A stretch of DNA of 27,560 nucleotides from Treponema sp. (lineage in GTDB: Bacteria; Spirochaetota; Spirochaetia; Treponematales; Treponemataceae). Position numbers and translations under genes: made by a program. The DNA is taken from assembly GCA_016297405.1 (NCBI GenBank), contig JAEDGP010000023.1, forward strand, positions 1 through 27,560, given 5' to 3'. Each line of letters begins with the position of its first letter. Position 1 is the first letter of the stretch. Below the pieces are notes generated by a model that was not told the DNA's origin, made no database searches, and was given only the letters and a program-made list of their open reading frames with translations. Below, in pieces: positions 1 through 10,500 of the stretch.

Positions 1-48
1 GTGAAAGCATGGGACTTAAGTCTCGGCTTGAGACCCTTAGCCTTATAG
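1..48 (+). pseudogene. possible C-terminal tail of an IS200/IS605 TnpB
   Basis: Frame 1 is open from the window edge to a TAG at 46-48 and encodes a 15-residue tail ending in LGLRPLAL. Structured DNA follows directly, as it does downstream of many tnpB genes. The tail is too short to identify alone, and the call depends on the hairpins that follow. If correct, the rest of the gene lies to the left of the window. Confidence 0.22.
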
Positions 49-81
49 GCTAAGTGCAAACCACCCCTTTGAGGGGTGGTT
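11..81 (+). mobile_element. structured right end of an IS200/IS605-like element (possible omegaRNA 3' part)
   Basis: Three hairpins lie in a row. GTCTC/GAGAC sits within 20-34, with an outer GGG/CCC. CTTAGCCT/AGGCTAAG (36-43 with 47-54) is a perfect 8-bp stem with a TAT loop. AACCACCCC/GGGGTGGTT (59-67 with 73-81) is a perfect 9-bp stem with a TTTGA loop. No T-run follows the last stem, so an intrinsic terminator is unlikely. A subterminal foldback after a tnpB tail is typical of IS200/IS605 right ends, and in that family this region also gives the TnpB guide RNA. This reading is inferred from form and position only. Confidence 0.42.
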
Positions 82-189
82 ATGATTGCCTTGTGTATAT
101 AAAAGGACTTCTGTTTTACTAAGTTAATTGAATTTTTGGTTTTCGTGAATTTTCTAAGGTTTAAAATTTAAAACAATAAGGAAAATATC

Positions 190-1218
190 ATGACCAATTA
201 TTCAGAAAACCCAATAGAAAATGAAGCACAGCCAGACAAGGAAAATCTCTCCACTACAAAAAGAGAAATGAAAACCTCATTTGTGCTGATGGAACAGCCA
301 AAAGAAATACCGCAAAATCCCCAATCACAATCACTGATTGAAAAATATCTTGAAAAAATCATCGTTGAGTTGTCTGAAGTCGAAGACTTGAAGAACATGG
401 TTGATGAGGTAGTTAACGCGGCTAAAAATGGCGAAGAAAAGTTCAAGGATGAATTTCTGAAATATTTCTCGGAATTTCAACAAAGGTCCGAAGATCTCAT
501 TGTAAAATTAGATGATGAAGTAAACATAAAGGAAAATTTAAGAAACCGAATTGAGAAGAATAAAGCCGAACAGGAGGCTCTTCTTTTAAAGAGGGAACTT
601 GAAGAAGAACGTGTTAGAATAACCTCACTATGTAATGAAATTAACAAATTCATTACTGATCAAATCCAGCAGAATACGGATTCACTAAACAATTTTTGCA
701 GTGAAATCCAAGCAAAAATAGACGACAAAATTCAAGATGTAAAATCATCGACAAACATTATTCTAGGCAAAATCAAAGAAGATTCCGAAAGTACAAATTA
801 TGAAATCAAAGAAAAAATGCAGTCCATGTCGGTGACTTATGACCAGGTAAACAAACAATTTTCAGACATGTTTGAAAATTTCAAAACATCGGAAGAAATT
901 GCAGAAACAAAAATTGGGGAAAAACTCGAAGAATTCAAGCAGAATTCAAATTCAGTGATGATACATGAAATTACTAATATCAAAAAGACAATGGAAAGTA
1001 CGCTGAATGAATTCAAAGTTGCCTATGTAAACACAACAGGTGAATTGAAAGAAAAATGCATCTGTTTTCTTCAGGAATGCGATCTTGCAAACAAACAAAT
1101 TCTTGAAAGAATTCCAAAGACAAGTTTTTCACAAAAAAGGGAGATTAGAAAGGACCGCTTTATTTATGCCTTATGCAGTATTTCAATAATAACTTTCATT
1201 TTACAGCTTTTTGTTTAG
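190..1218 (+). CDS. coiled-coil protein with C-terminal membrane anchor, first gene of the transfer run
   Basis: I do not recognise a named family. The 342-residue protein is rich in Glu, Lys, Asn and Ser. Residues about 45-310 look mainly helical, with long heptad-like stretches. It ends in a basic patch followed by one hydrophobic helix (about 323-342), with almost nothing after it. There is no signal peptide, so the expected topology is a cytoplasmic rod anchored at the inner membrane by its C-terminus. The start is supported by AAGGA at 178-182, eight bases before the ATG. It lies 9 bp before trbF on the same strand, so it is probably co-transcribed and may be an accessory part of the transfer machine. 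It does not look like TrbJ/VirB5, which are exported. The link to transfer is inferred from position. Confidence 0.8.
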   Translation: MTNYSENPIENEAQPDKENLSTTKREMKTSFVLMEQPKEIPQNPQSQSLIEKYLEKIIVELSEVEDLKNMVDEVVNAAKNGEEKFKDEFLKYFSEFQQRSEDLIVKLDDEVNIKENLRNRIEKNKAEQEALLLKRELEEERVRITSLCNEINKFITDQIQQNTDSLNNFCSEIQAKIDDKIQDVKSSTNIILGKIKEDSESTNYEIKEKMQSMSVTYDQVNKQFSDMFENFKTSEEIAETKIGEKLEEFKQNSNSVMIHEITNIKKTMESTLNEFKVAYVNTTGELKEKCICFLQECDLANKQILERIPKTSFSQKREIRKDRFIYALCSISIITFILQLFV

Positions 1219-1227
1219 GAGAAATCC

Positions 1228-1932
1228 ATGGCCGATAAAAATTACGCTCCTGATGGAAGTAACACAACACAATTCAATCCGCAGTTGCAGCATTTCGATT
1301 ATATCTGTGGACAAGTTATGCAGGAAAATAAAATTCTCCGCATAATTGCAATAATAGCCTCTTTTTCATTCCTGCTCTCTCTTGCCGGATTTTTCTACGC
1401 CATAAGCATACCGGAAAGCATTCCCTGCCTTGTTACAATGAACGATTTTGGTCAGACTCAATACATGGGCCCGGTTTCAAGAAAAAACTACCAGAATTTT
1501 CAGGTGCCGCAAAAAGCAATTGATTGCATGGTAAAGGAATTTCTTTCACTGGCGTTTGAAGTTTCCAGTGATAAAGTTGTCATGAACCGACGGGTAGAAA
1601 AAATTTACCATATCCTAACAGATTCAAGTTCAAAAAAATTTGATTCCTATATTGACGATAAGAAATTATATTCAATATTTGGTTCAAAAACGCGAGTGAT
1701 AGAATTTGAAACAGAACCGCTTAGGCTGAGTTCAAAAACATATCAAATTGATTTCATGGCAGAAACACGCCATATGACAGGCAATTTAGAGGATACTAAA
1801 TTCTACCGTGCTGTAATTACAGTGGGATTTCTAAAACCAAATGAAAAGGATTTAAATGATACTCCACTTGGAATTTACATAACAGATTTTGACATTAGGG
1901 AAATAAACAAGAAAATTCATGACAAGGAGTAA
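1228..1932 (+). CDS. trbF: TrbF/VirB8-like inner-membrane type IV secretion protein
   Basis: This 234-residue protein has the VirB8/TrbF layout: a short cytoplasmic N-terminus, one transmembrane helix (about residues 38-60) and a periplasmic domain of about 170 residues. After the helix, the pattern of a Pro-rich turn, a strand with LVTMNDFGQ, then a helix with VKEFLSLAFEVS and a Tyr-containing helix matches the NTF2-like fold of this family. VirB8 proteins form the inner-membrane arches that tie the core complex to the ATPases. The length is usual for the family. AGGAG at 1217-1221 precedes the ATG, and the gene follows the coiled-coil gene by 9 bp. The order trbF-trbG-trbI downstream is the classic order and strongly supports the call, although sequence identity to well-studied TrbF looks low. 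Confidence 0.8.
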   Translation: MADKNYAPDGSNTTQFNPQLQHFDYICGQVMQENKILRIIAIIASFSFLLSLAGFFYAISIPESIPCLVTMNDFGQTQYMGPVSRKNYQNFQVPQKAIDCMVKEFLSLAFEVSSDKVVMNRRVEKIYHILTDSSSKKFDSYIDDKKLYSIFGSKTRVIEFETEPLRLSSKTYQIDFMAETRHMTGNLEDTKFYRAVITVGFLKPNEKDLNDTPLGIYITDFDIREINKKIHDKE

Positions 1933-1936
1933 ATCA

Positions 1937-3061
1937 ATGACATTAAAAAAAATTCTACCAACTTTATTTGTCTTTAATTACATATTAATTTCGTGCGTAG
2001 CAACAAAAGACATTGAAAAACAGTCTAAGGAATTATATGAACAAAAAGAATATAAGGAAAATGAAATAAAATCTGATATTCTTATTGCGGAAAAAATTGA
2101 AGTACAACCTGAAAAAGAAATAGTTTATATTGAAAAACCGGTATATATACCTAATGACTCATCCAATGAAAATCAGAAACCAAAGGAAAAAGGAACAGCA
2201 GCCGTAAGATCAAGCCTTGAAAAAGCAATAATCAAGCCGGAACAGTATAAGGCCGGAACTTTTTTCTATACCTTTAATGAAAATTTTGTATATGAGATTT
2301 ATGCCCAACCATACAAGCTTACCGACATCATTCTTGAAGAAGGTGAAGAAATCATTAATAAACCACTTTTTTCAGAGGATGAAAGCGTATGGGAACTGAC
2401 TGCAGGTGTGGAGAAAAGTCCTGCAGGACTGGACATCCAGCATTTATTCGTTAAACCTGCATATACTAAACTGGATTCTTCATTAATTATCATAACAAAC
2501 CGGAGAGTTTATCATTTCCGCATGAGATCGTTTTCCGACACGCACATGGCAATGGTCCGGTTTCGCTACCCTTTAAGCAATAACGTCTGGGCAAAATCCG
2601 CCAAAACAATTGAAAAGGAAAAACAATCGGAAGAATATGCACTTGTAAAGCCTATGAGAAAAGATCTTATATCCTATGACTATAAAATCAAAACCTACGG
2701 GAAAAAACCGGATTTTCTCCCAAAAATTGTTTATGACGATGGACTGCAGACATATATATACGTTGACGACATAGTAATGCAGAAAAAACTTCCTGTAATA
2801 TTCAATGAAAAATGGGAAATTGTGAATTATGTTACTAAAAACAATCTGATCATAATTCCAAGACTTGTGAGCAAAGTTACGCTTAGACTGGGCAAAAAGA
2901 AAGTAGTAGTTGAAAAGAAAAAAACTTCAAAAAGTAAAAGAAAGAAAATTGAATTAATAGAAGAAAGTTATGAAGAAAAGAAAACTGCTCAGAACGAACA
3001 GAATACAGAACCACAAAATTCATTGGTGAACAAGGATAATTTGGAAAATGGAACAGAATGA
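1937..3061 (+). CDS. trbG: TrbG/VirB9-like outer-membrane core lipoprotein
   Basis: The 374-residue protein is the VirB9/CagX/TrbG component, part of the outer-membrane core complex with VirB10. I chose the ATG at 1937 because AAGGAG lies at 1924-1929, seven bases upstream, and because it puts a lipoprotein signal at the N-terminus with the lipid-bearing Cys at residue 20 (lipobox ILISC). An in-frame ATG at 1919 would spoil this. The N-terminal VirB9 lobe is at about 105-225. The C-terminal lobe (about 245-330) shows the family pattern YDYKIKTYG, then PKIVYDDGLQTYIYV, then IIIPRLVSKVTLRLG. A Lys/Glu-rich tail follows. A lipidated VirB9 is unusual because VirB7 normally carries the lipid; here the lipid may replace a separate VirB7. 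The gene overlaps trbI by 14 bp. Confidence 0.84.
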   Translation: MTLKKILPTLFVFNYILISCVATKDIEKQSKELYEQKEYKENEIKSDILIAEKIEVQPEKEIVYIEKPVYIPNDSSNENQKPKEKGTAAVRSSLEKAIIKPEQYKAGTFFYTFNENFVYEIYAQPYKLTDIILEEGEEIINKPLFSEDESVWELTAGVEKSPAGLDIQHLFVKPAYTKLDSSLIIITNRRVYHFRMRSFSDTHMAMVRFRYPLSNNVWAKSAKTIEKEKQSEEYALVKPMRKDLISYDYKIKTYGKKPDFLPKIVYDDGLQTYIYVDDIVMQKKLPVIFNEKWEIVNYVTKNNLIIIPRLVSKVTLRLGKKKVVVEKKKTSKSKRKKIELIEESYEEKKTAQNEQNTEPQNSLVNKDNLENGTE

Positions 3062-4442
3062 AGAGAAAAATCCTACAAACGATTCTAGATTCAATGAACT
3101 GAGAAATGAAATCGATGATAGAAATTCCAGTGGCCCCCAAAAACTAAAACTACCACCTGAACCTGTAAACCAGGCCAAACAGATGAATATTGGGAACATA
3201 TTCGCCGCAATTTTCATTGGCATCGCAATACTGGGATTGGTCGTATCCTTTGCTGGCAGCCATCGGAAAAAGAAAGCCGCATCAAGGGAACTTGATACCG
3301 CAAGCACAAGAAAACCCCATATTGTGTTTGAAGATGCACCAAAAACAAATGAATCTATAGAAGACAAAAATGATGCCATTGAAGAAATACAAACAAAGTT
3401 AGATGAAGCTGACAACGAGAACAGCAAAAACAAAGATGCTGATCCTCCTGCACAACAGGCAAATGTGGCTCCAGAGGGGGTATATTCAGTCAATTCATCA
3501 TCTTCAACAAAATCAACAAGACCCGACACCAGAAATTCAAGGTCGGTCCGAAATGTGGAAGGAATTGCAGGACTTGAATCATCATATGAACGCGAACAAA
3601 AAAACTACAATAAGGCCGCTCAAATAATTGCCCAGGGTGGACAAAACAGTGGGAATCTTTCACGCGATGACTATGTAAGGCAGCAAATGGATCTATTGAA
3701 ATCCATATCTGGCGGTTCAAATTATCTGCAGCCCGGATCCGGCAATTCTGACAGTTTCAATTACCAGCAGGCCCAGCAGAACATAAAAGACGGATTTTTC
3801 TCTCATCAGGCCAATGATGGTGGAACAGGACAATTTCTTTCTTACAATGCATTGTGGGATGGCACAATAATTTCAGGTGCATTGGTGACAGAAATAAACA
3901 CCGACAATCCGGGAGTTGTCATAGCAAAGGTAACTGAAAACGTATGGTCATCATACGATGCTTCCCTACTACTCATTCCTGAAGGAACCCTGCTTTATGC
4001 AACATACAATTCATCCGTTTTCTATGGACAAGACACAATACAGGTTGCATGGAATTTGCTTATTAGACCGGACGGCTACAGGCTTCAATTGGGAAACATG
4101 AACGGTGTTGATACAAAAGGAGCATCCGGTTACAAGGGATCTGTAAACAATCATCCATTTCAAACTTTAAAAGCTCTGGGGTTAGTCGGAGTCTATAGCA
4201 TAATAAATACAAAGATAGATTCACTTATCGACACATCAAAGAACACTTATGCACAAAATGCAATAAGTGATGTTTATGCCCAAGGTGCAAAAATGGGTAA
4301 CAAGATACTAGACAGGGCTTTAGATATTAAGCCAACAATTAAAATCAAACAGGGAACGGAAATCAAACTGATAACAAATCAGCCACTGACACTTCCACCT
4401 TGTCAGGTTTACATGCCGAAACAGCGGTACATTAGAAAATAA
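3048..4442 (+). CDS. trbI: TrbI/VirB10-like protein spanning both membranes
   Basis: This 464-residue protein has the VirB10/TrbI layout: a short cytoplasmic N-terminus, one transmembrane helix (about 49-68), a low-complexity periplasmic linker to about 250, and a C-terminal barrel domain (about 265-450). In that domain LWDGTIISGALVTEI, LLIPEGTLLYATYNS, VAWNLLIRPDGYRLQLG and the D-x-x-G-x-x-G-x-x-G-x-V-x-x-H series match the family consensus closely. VirB10 bridges the inner and outer membranes and senses ATPase activity during substrate transfer. It starts inside trbG with AAGGA at 3032-3036, so the two genes are probably translationally coupled. A strong family match and correct gene order make this the firmest call in the operon. 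Confidence 0.9.
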   Translation: MEQNEEKNPTNDSRFNELRNEIDDRNSSGPQKLKLPPEPVNQAKQMNIGNIFAAIFIGIAILGLVVSFAGSHRKKKAASRELDTASTRKPHIVFEDAPKTNESIEDKNDAIEEIQTKLDEADNENSKNKDADPPAQQANVAPEGVYSVNSSSSTKSTRPDTRNSRSVRNVEGIAGLESSYEREQKNYNKAAQIIAQGGQNSGNLSRDDYVRQQMDLLKSISGGSNYLQPGSGNSDSFNYQQAQQNIKDGFFSHQANDGGTGQFLSYNALWDGTIISGALVTEINTDNPGVVIAKVTENVWSSYDASLLLIPEGTLLYATYNSSVFYGQDTIQVAWNLLIRPDGYRLQLGNMNGVDTKGASGYKGSVNNHPFQTLKALGLVGVYSIINTKIDSLIDTSKNTYAQNAISDVYAQGAKMGNKILDRALDIKPTIKIKQGTEIKLITNQPLTLPPCQVYMPKQRYIRK

Positions 4443-4535
4443 AGGAATCTAAGGTTTAGATAATAAAAACTCACAAATCATGTACGAAGTTATGGTTTTT
4501 TTATGGTTACTGCATGATTGAAAATGGAGATGACT

Positions 4536-7500
4536 ATGAAAAAATTTATTTTAGTTCTGTTGGCAATCATATCCTGCCTTCAGTTTAATTCATGCATGTT
4601 TTTTGAAGAGGAAGAACCTAACAATCAATTGCCCATTGTTACAGTCATACCAATCACCGGTTTAAGCATGAATAAATCAACACTCTCTATGAAAACAGGT
4701 ACAATGGATTACCTGCAGGTGAAAATCACGCCTCACGAAAACCAGCCGTTGATTAACCTAACATGGGAATACGACAATAATATAATTGAGTGTGACACAA
4801 GTTCCCATTATGGAGTGACAATAGCAGCTAAAAATCCTGGCCAAACTTCTCTTCGCTGCTCATATCTAGGACATGATGCAACATGTATCATAACAGTTGA
4901 ACCTGGAGATAACTATATCGACACTTCAATAGAACCATACATTTACAGCAACACACACATTCTACAGATTTCGCCAGGCGTAACTGAAAAAGTATACGTT
5001 TCCTTATATGGTGGAAGTGAATCAGACATGAATAATTTCATCTGGAATATCGCAGATGATGAATCTGTTTGTTCCATTGATACAAACGGACAGTACTGCC
5101 TCATCAAAGGTAAAAAGGAAGGATACACAAGAATAAAAATCACAAATCCATTGGCTTCATACCCATATTACTTGGGAGTCTATGTTGTCGGAAATCTTGA
5201 AGATAAGCCATACATTACAACGGATTCAAACATACTGACTTTGAACAAATCAGACACAGAGCAGAACATAACGGTATCAATTGTAAATGGAACAAAAGAA
5301 TCACTTGAAAAACCATTTACGTGGGAAATAATATCCGAAGAAAATATTGAAATTCCAATTGACCTTTCGGCAAACAACAACAATGCCGTTATAAGCCCAA
5401 GATCAAACGGTTCTTGTACAATTAGAATAAGACATCCGGATTGTGATTATCCACTCGACATACTCTGCAGGGTGCTTACTGTTGTGCAGAATGTATACAT
5501 TGAACCAGATGCAACTCTTATCAATCTCAATGGGAACGATAGGTATGTTCTTAAATCCGTGCTAAAAAATGCGAGAACCGGAACATATTCCGAAGATGAT
5601 TTTGACTATAAAATCATCGAGTCAAATGCTGCCGTCATCGTCAATTCAATTGGTGACACATGCATTCTGGAAGGAGACCACAACGGTTCCTGCAAGGTTC
5701 AGATTTCACATCCAAATGCAAAATATGCGCGTGAAGTACTGGTTATTGTTGATGGCCAGGTAAGCGATGCAATTGATACAACATATTACATTACAACTTC
5801 CCAAAATTATATCCGCACTAAAGTAGGAGCAGAAGGAACAACATTGAACATATCCCTTGTTGGCGGCTATGAAGGTGACGAAAAGGATATAGTATGGACA
5901 GTCAAACAGTTTCCTTTGGAAGAAGGAAACCGCGTTATAAACCTTGAGACTCCTGGCAATGGATCCGTATTATATGACACTGATCCGACCCGTGCCATTA
6001 CCATCACGCACCAGCCTGGAGAGGGTTTCATTACCCCGGTTTCTGAAGGAACAGCAACAATAACGGTTACACATCCTAAGGCCAAATATGCAACAGAAGT
6101 TCTGATCAAGGTTTTGAATGAAAAAGCAATACTTTCAGAATCAGAAATTCCGTTATACTTTACCGGTTCAGGTCTTGTAAAAGTATTGAATGGGTCTTCA
6201 TATACATACACTGTAGGTTTATTGGGTGAAAACAAGAATGCTTCTGATGACAGTTTAATATCATGGAACTGCAATGACACGAATATACAGATACATGGAA
6301 ACGAAACTCAATGTGAAATTTCACCAAAGGCTAACATTGGAAATAACCGCGGAGAACTTATCATAAAGCATCCAAAGGCAGATTATGAAAAGAAAGTCCT
6401 CATACTTTCTGCAAACACACAGGCAGAATTGGATGCCATGAAAGCACTGTACACGGACAAGACCTATTATACAATGGAAACTGGTAATACAGCCCAACTC
6501 CTGCTTAATGCTGAAGGGTTTTCTAAAAAACAGCCATTAGAAATTAACGGTGAAACCTTCGATATTGATACACCATACTCTAACAGGGACTTTCAGACAA
6601 TCGACTGGAAAATTTCCGACTCATCCATAATAACAGGTGCAAAAAATGAAGGATCGAATCTTATGTTCGACATCAAGGCCTTAAAGGCAGGGACTTCAAA
6701 AGTCACCGCAACCTTTGAAGGTTACAGTTGTGAATTTTCGATTACTGTATTGCCAGAAGGAAGTTTAACTTTTACTCCTTCTATTTATCTTACGACATCT
6801 CAGAATGTCATTCACCTCAAAAATGTTGGAGACACCAAGGAACTTAAAATTTCTGCCATGAACCTTGATCCATCAGAGTATTCCTCAATATCATGGACAA
6901 TAAATGATGAATCCATTGCCACGGTATACAACAACGGAATATCCGCACGCATTAAGGCAAATAAAGAAGGAGAAACATTTATAATCTGCCGTCAGAACAA
7001 AAGCGAGAACGAACTTAAAATTTATGTACGCGTTGGTTCCGAATATGAAATTGTTGCTGCAGATCCCATAGTCTATATTTCTTCACAGGACATTATTACT
7101 TTCGTTAAAGGTACCAGTGCAAAAACACTTAATGCAGCACTGGTAAATAACAATGGTAACACCGCCCCATTCACTTTCCAGTGTGACAATTCTTCAGTCG
7201 CAAGAATCGATTCCCAGTCTCCAGAAGGTGTTGCCGTAATATCCCCAGTAGATGCCGGTCAATGCGAAATTACAATCTCAAACACCATGGCCGCTTATGC
7301 TAAGAAGGTGCTGGTAATAGTTGCAAATACGGAGGAAGAACTTAGGGGATATAAATACCTTACCACATCACAGAATGTAATCAGGATTGTAGAAGGAAAA
7401 ACACAGACGGTAAGTGTTTCAGTTAATAATTCCGAGGATATTATTCTCGATGGTTATACATGGGAAACTAACAACAATAACATCGTGGATATTAATGCAA

Positions 7501-10500
7501 GTGGAAATACAAATGCCGTAATCAGGGGTAAATATCCTGGAACAGCGGTTATAACTGTTAAAAACAGCCATTGCCAATATGGGCTGGATATAATCGTTGA
7601 GGTTGTTGACAAAACTTTGGCTACAAAAAATCCGTTCATTCATTTGTCAGCAAGTGTTTTAACCCTTACAAGCGGAGACGATTTCACATCCGTAAGTGCA
7701 GACTTAATAGGCGGTGACGAATCTGATTTTTCAGGCTTTATATGGAGTGTTACAGACGCTTCCATATGCAGTGTTTTCGGACAAAATGAAGTTGCAAAAC
7801 TCAAGGGATTGAAAAAAGGTACAACCGTCATTGAATGCTCACATCCCAAGGCAAACATAATCGCACAGCTTCTTGTTGTAGTTGAAGAACCAAAGACAAG
7901 TGACTGCTACATAAGTGTACCAACTTCAATACTCACTCTTAAACCTACAGAATCTTCAAGATCCATAACGGCTTCACTTATCAATGGAGATCAAATGGAT
8001 AAGTACGCTTTTAAGTGGAGTCTTGATGTCTACGATGTTATAGACTATGACTATTCCGCCAATGTCATAAGCATAACCCCAAAACAGGTGGGAACTGTAA
8101 CAATCACCTGCTCTCATCCAAAGGCACAATATTCACAGCAGATAATTGTAAAGGTCCAGGAATACAATGAATTTTCATTTCCAGTAAACAACATGAACAT
8201 TGTCGAAGGTGAAGTCAAATTCCTTACAATGTGCGTACCGGTAACTAATGTTGCAACACACATTGAATACTCTGTTGAAAACCCATCCCTATGTTCAATC
8301 ACCGGTACAAAAGCTGTTGCCCAAATCACGGCAATTAAAACAGGCTCGACTACAGTAAGGGCAAGACTTATTGCCACCAGCACCGGCATAGAACAGGCAA
8401 AGGCAGAATGTCTCATATACGTTCAACAGGGAGTTTCAAGCACAGCCTACATTACATCTTCAAGTACAATATGTACCGTTGAACGAGGTAAATCCGCAAC
8501 ACTTTCTGCTTCATTGCAGGGAAGTAATGTGGTAACTGGAGATGATGCCTTCATCAACTGGACAACATCGGATTCCGACATAATATCAATTGCTGGACTG
8601 TCTACAAACGGAACTGTAAGGGGACCACAGATTTATGTGACGGCTAAAAAATCCGGAGAGGCAATAATAACGTGCTCCCATTCCAAGGCTAATTCAAACC
8701 TCCAGTTCTATGTTGTCGTACCAGGGTCAAACGACAGGAAAGTGACACTGGACAAGAATTTCATCCAACTGGTAAAGGGAAACAACAACACGGCGGTCCT
8801 CAAGGCAAGCATTGAAAACGCACTTTCAAATTCAGACTATAACGAGATCGTATGGTCTTCAAGCAATGATTCTGTAAGATTAATGGGCAGCGGACAAAGC
8901 GTTACCCTTTATGCACAGAACATTGGTGAATGCGAAGTACGAGCCACAATCCCATCGAATGGTAGCACATCCGTATGTAACGTGATTGTTTCAAGTCCGA
9001 CAGGATTCAGTTTTGACCAGGCAAGCATTATTGTCGAACCAGGAATAAGCAAAATCGTGCAGTATACATGCAGTCCTGCTGATAGTACTGTTACATGGCT
9101 TTCTAACGTAGATTCATGCTTCAATTATGAAGATCTGGGACATGATACGATAACAGGCCTTGGCAAACTCAAAATCACTGGTCTTACAATGGACAAGGGA
9201 ACCATAACAGGCATACTGGACAGCGGAAAAGCAAAATCTGCTCTTAAGGTTGAAGTTGCATGGGACTACTCCTTTGTCCTTGCAGGGAAAACGACTTTTT
9301 CTGTTAAACCAGGTTCTTCAGAAATCATAGAATATCAGGTGCATCCGGCAAATGCAGTTATCGACTACCAGAGTACCATTCCAGACGGATACTTTGACCT
9401 TGAAATCCAGTCTTACGGAGCGGAAGGAAAAGGACGCATTGTAATCAGGGGAAAGAAGGAATATGCTGCAAACGTAACCGTTAACCTTATGGCAAGAAAC
9501 CCTATGCAGGACAACCAGATGTTCAAGCAGCTGCCGCTTACATTCAGGTGTGGATATGACACCCTCACCCTCAATACTACCATGAGAAATCGCGATGGAA
9601 GATTCTCCTATTATGATCCAAACAGTGCAACACTATATATTGGGGACGGTGAAAAACTTGACCTGGACTTCAGTATCCTGGAACAGGAGGCAAATGCCAG
9701 CATTGAAATCGATACAAGCAAATTAAAAGAAGATGTTGGAGCCTCAGTCAACGGAAACACTGTGCAAGTGAATGGCGGCGAGGATGTCACAGAAAAAGTA
9801 AAGGTGATCACATCCGCCTATGTTCCGGCTTACAATGGCCATGTATATGAAGGCTGGGAAGACGATCTTGAATGGGTCACAGTAAATACAAACGGCGGCA
9901 AGGTCATTGGGCTTGTTTCAAAAAAACATTCAAAATACAAGGGGTCAGACTTCTACAATCTGCCGACAGACACATTCTGTAATAACAATGAGCCTAAGTA
10001 CTTAATGTTCTTTGGCGGATATCACGATTCCCATAGTGGATATGACAACGGAGTAATGCTGTATTGTCCTGCAACAGAATATGTAAATGGAAACATAAGC
10101 AAAAGGGATCTTTTGAGGGACTACGGTTTTCTGGAAGCAATATCCTTTGACAGGAGCGGACGAATTACGGTAGAGGATGTTGGAAATCCCCACGATGGAT
10201 CTGCAGGTTCTTCTCTGTCTTTTGTGCCGGTGGATACATACAATGGCCGGGAATACAAAGAGGAGGAAATCAAGAAGATAGCCTGCTGGTACAGGCCGGA
10301 CATGGGGGAACCATGCTACTATAGCACCGAAGTATCCGCTTTAGGCTTGCAATATAGTAGTAGTACTAGAATTTGGAACGATATCGGCAACCACTACGGC
10401 GCCTTCATAGATGTAAGAGACACGAATATATATTCCTATATCAACGGAAAAGCATACTGGTTCACACAACTATTTGGCGGATACGGATTTTCCGACTGCT

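Noticed and set aside
59..81. Intrinsic terminator
   Set aside because: The stem is strong, but no T-run follows on either strand. The neighbouring hairpins fit an insertion-sequence end better.
3020..3529. Minus-strand ORF of 169 codons
   Set aside because: It is antisense to trbI, whose family match is firm. The Ser/Phe-rich translation is a shadow.
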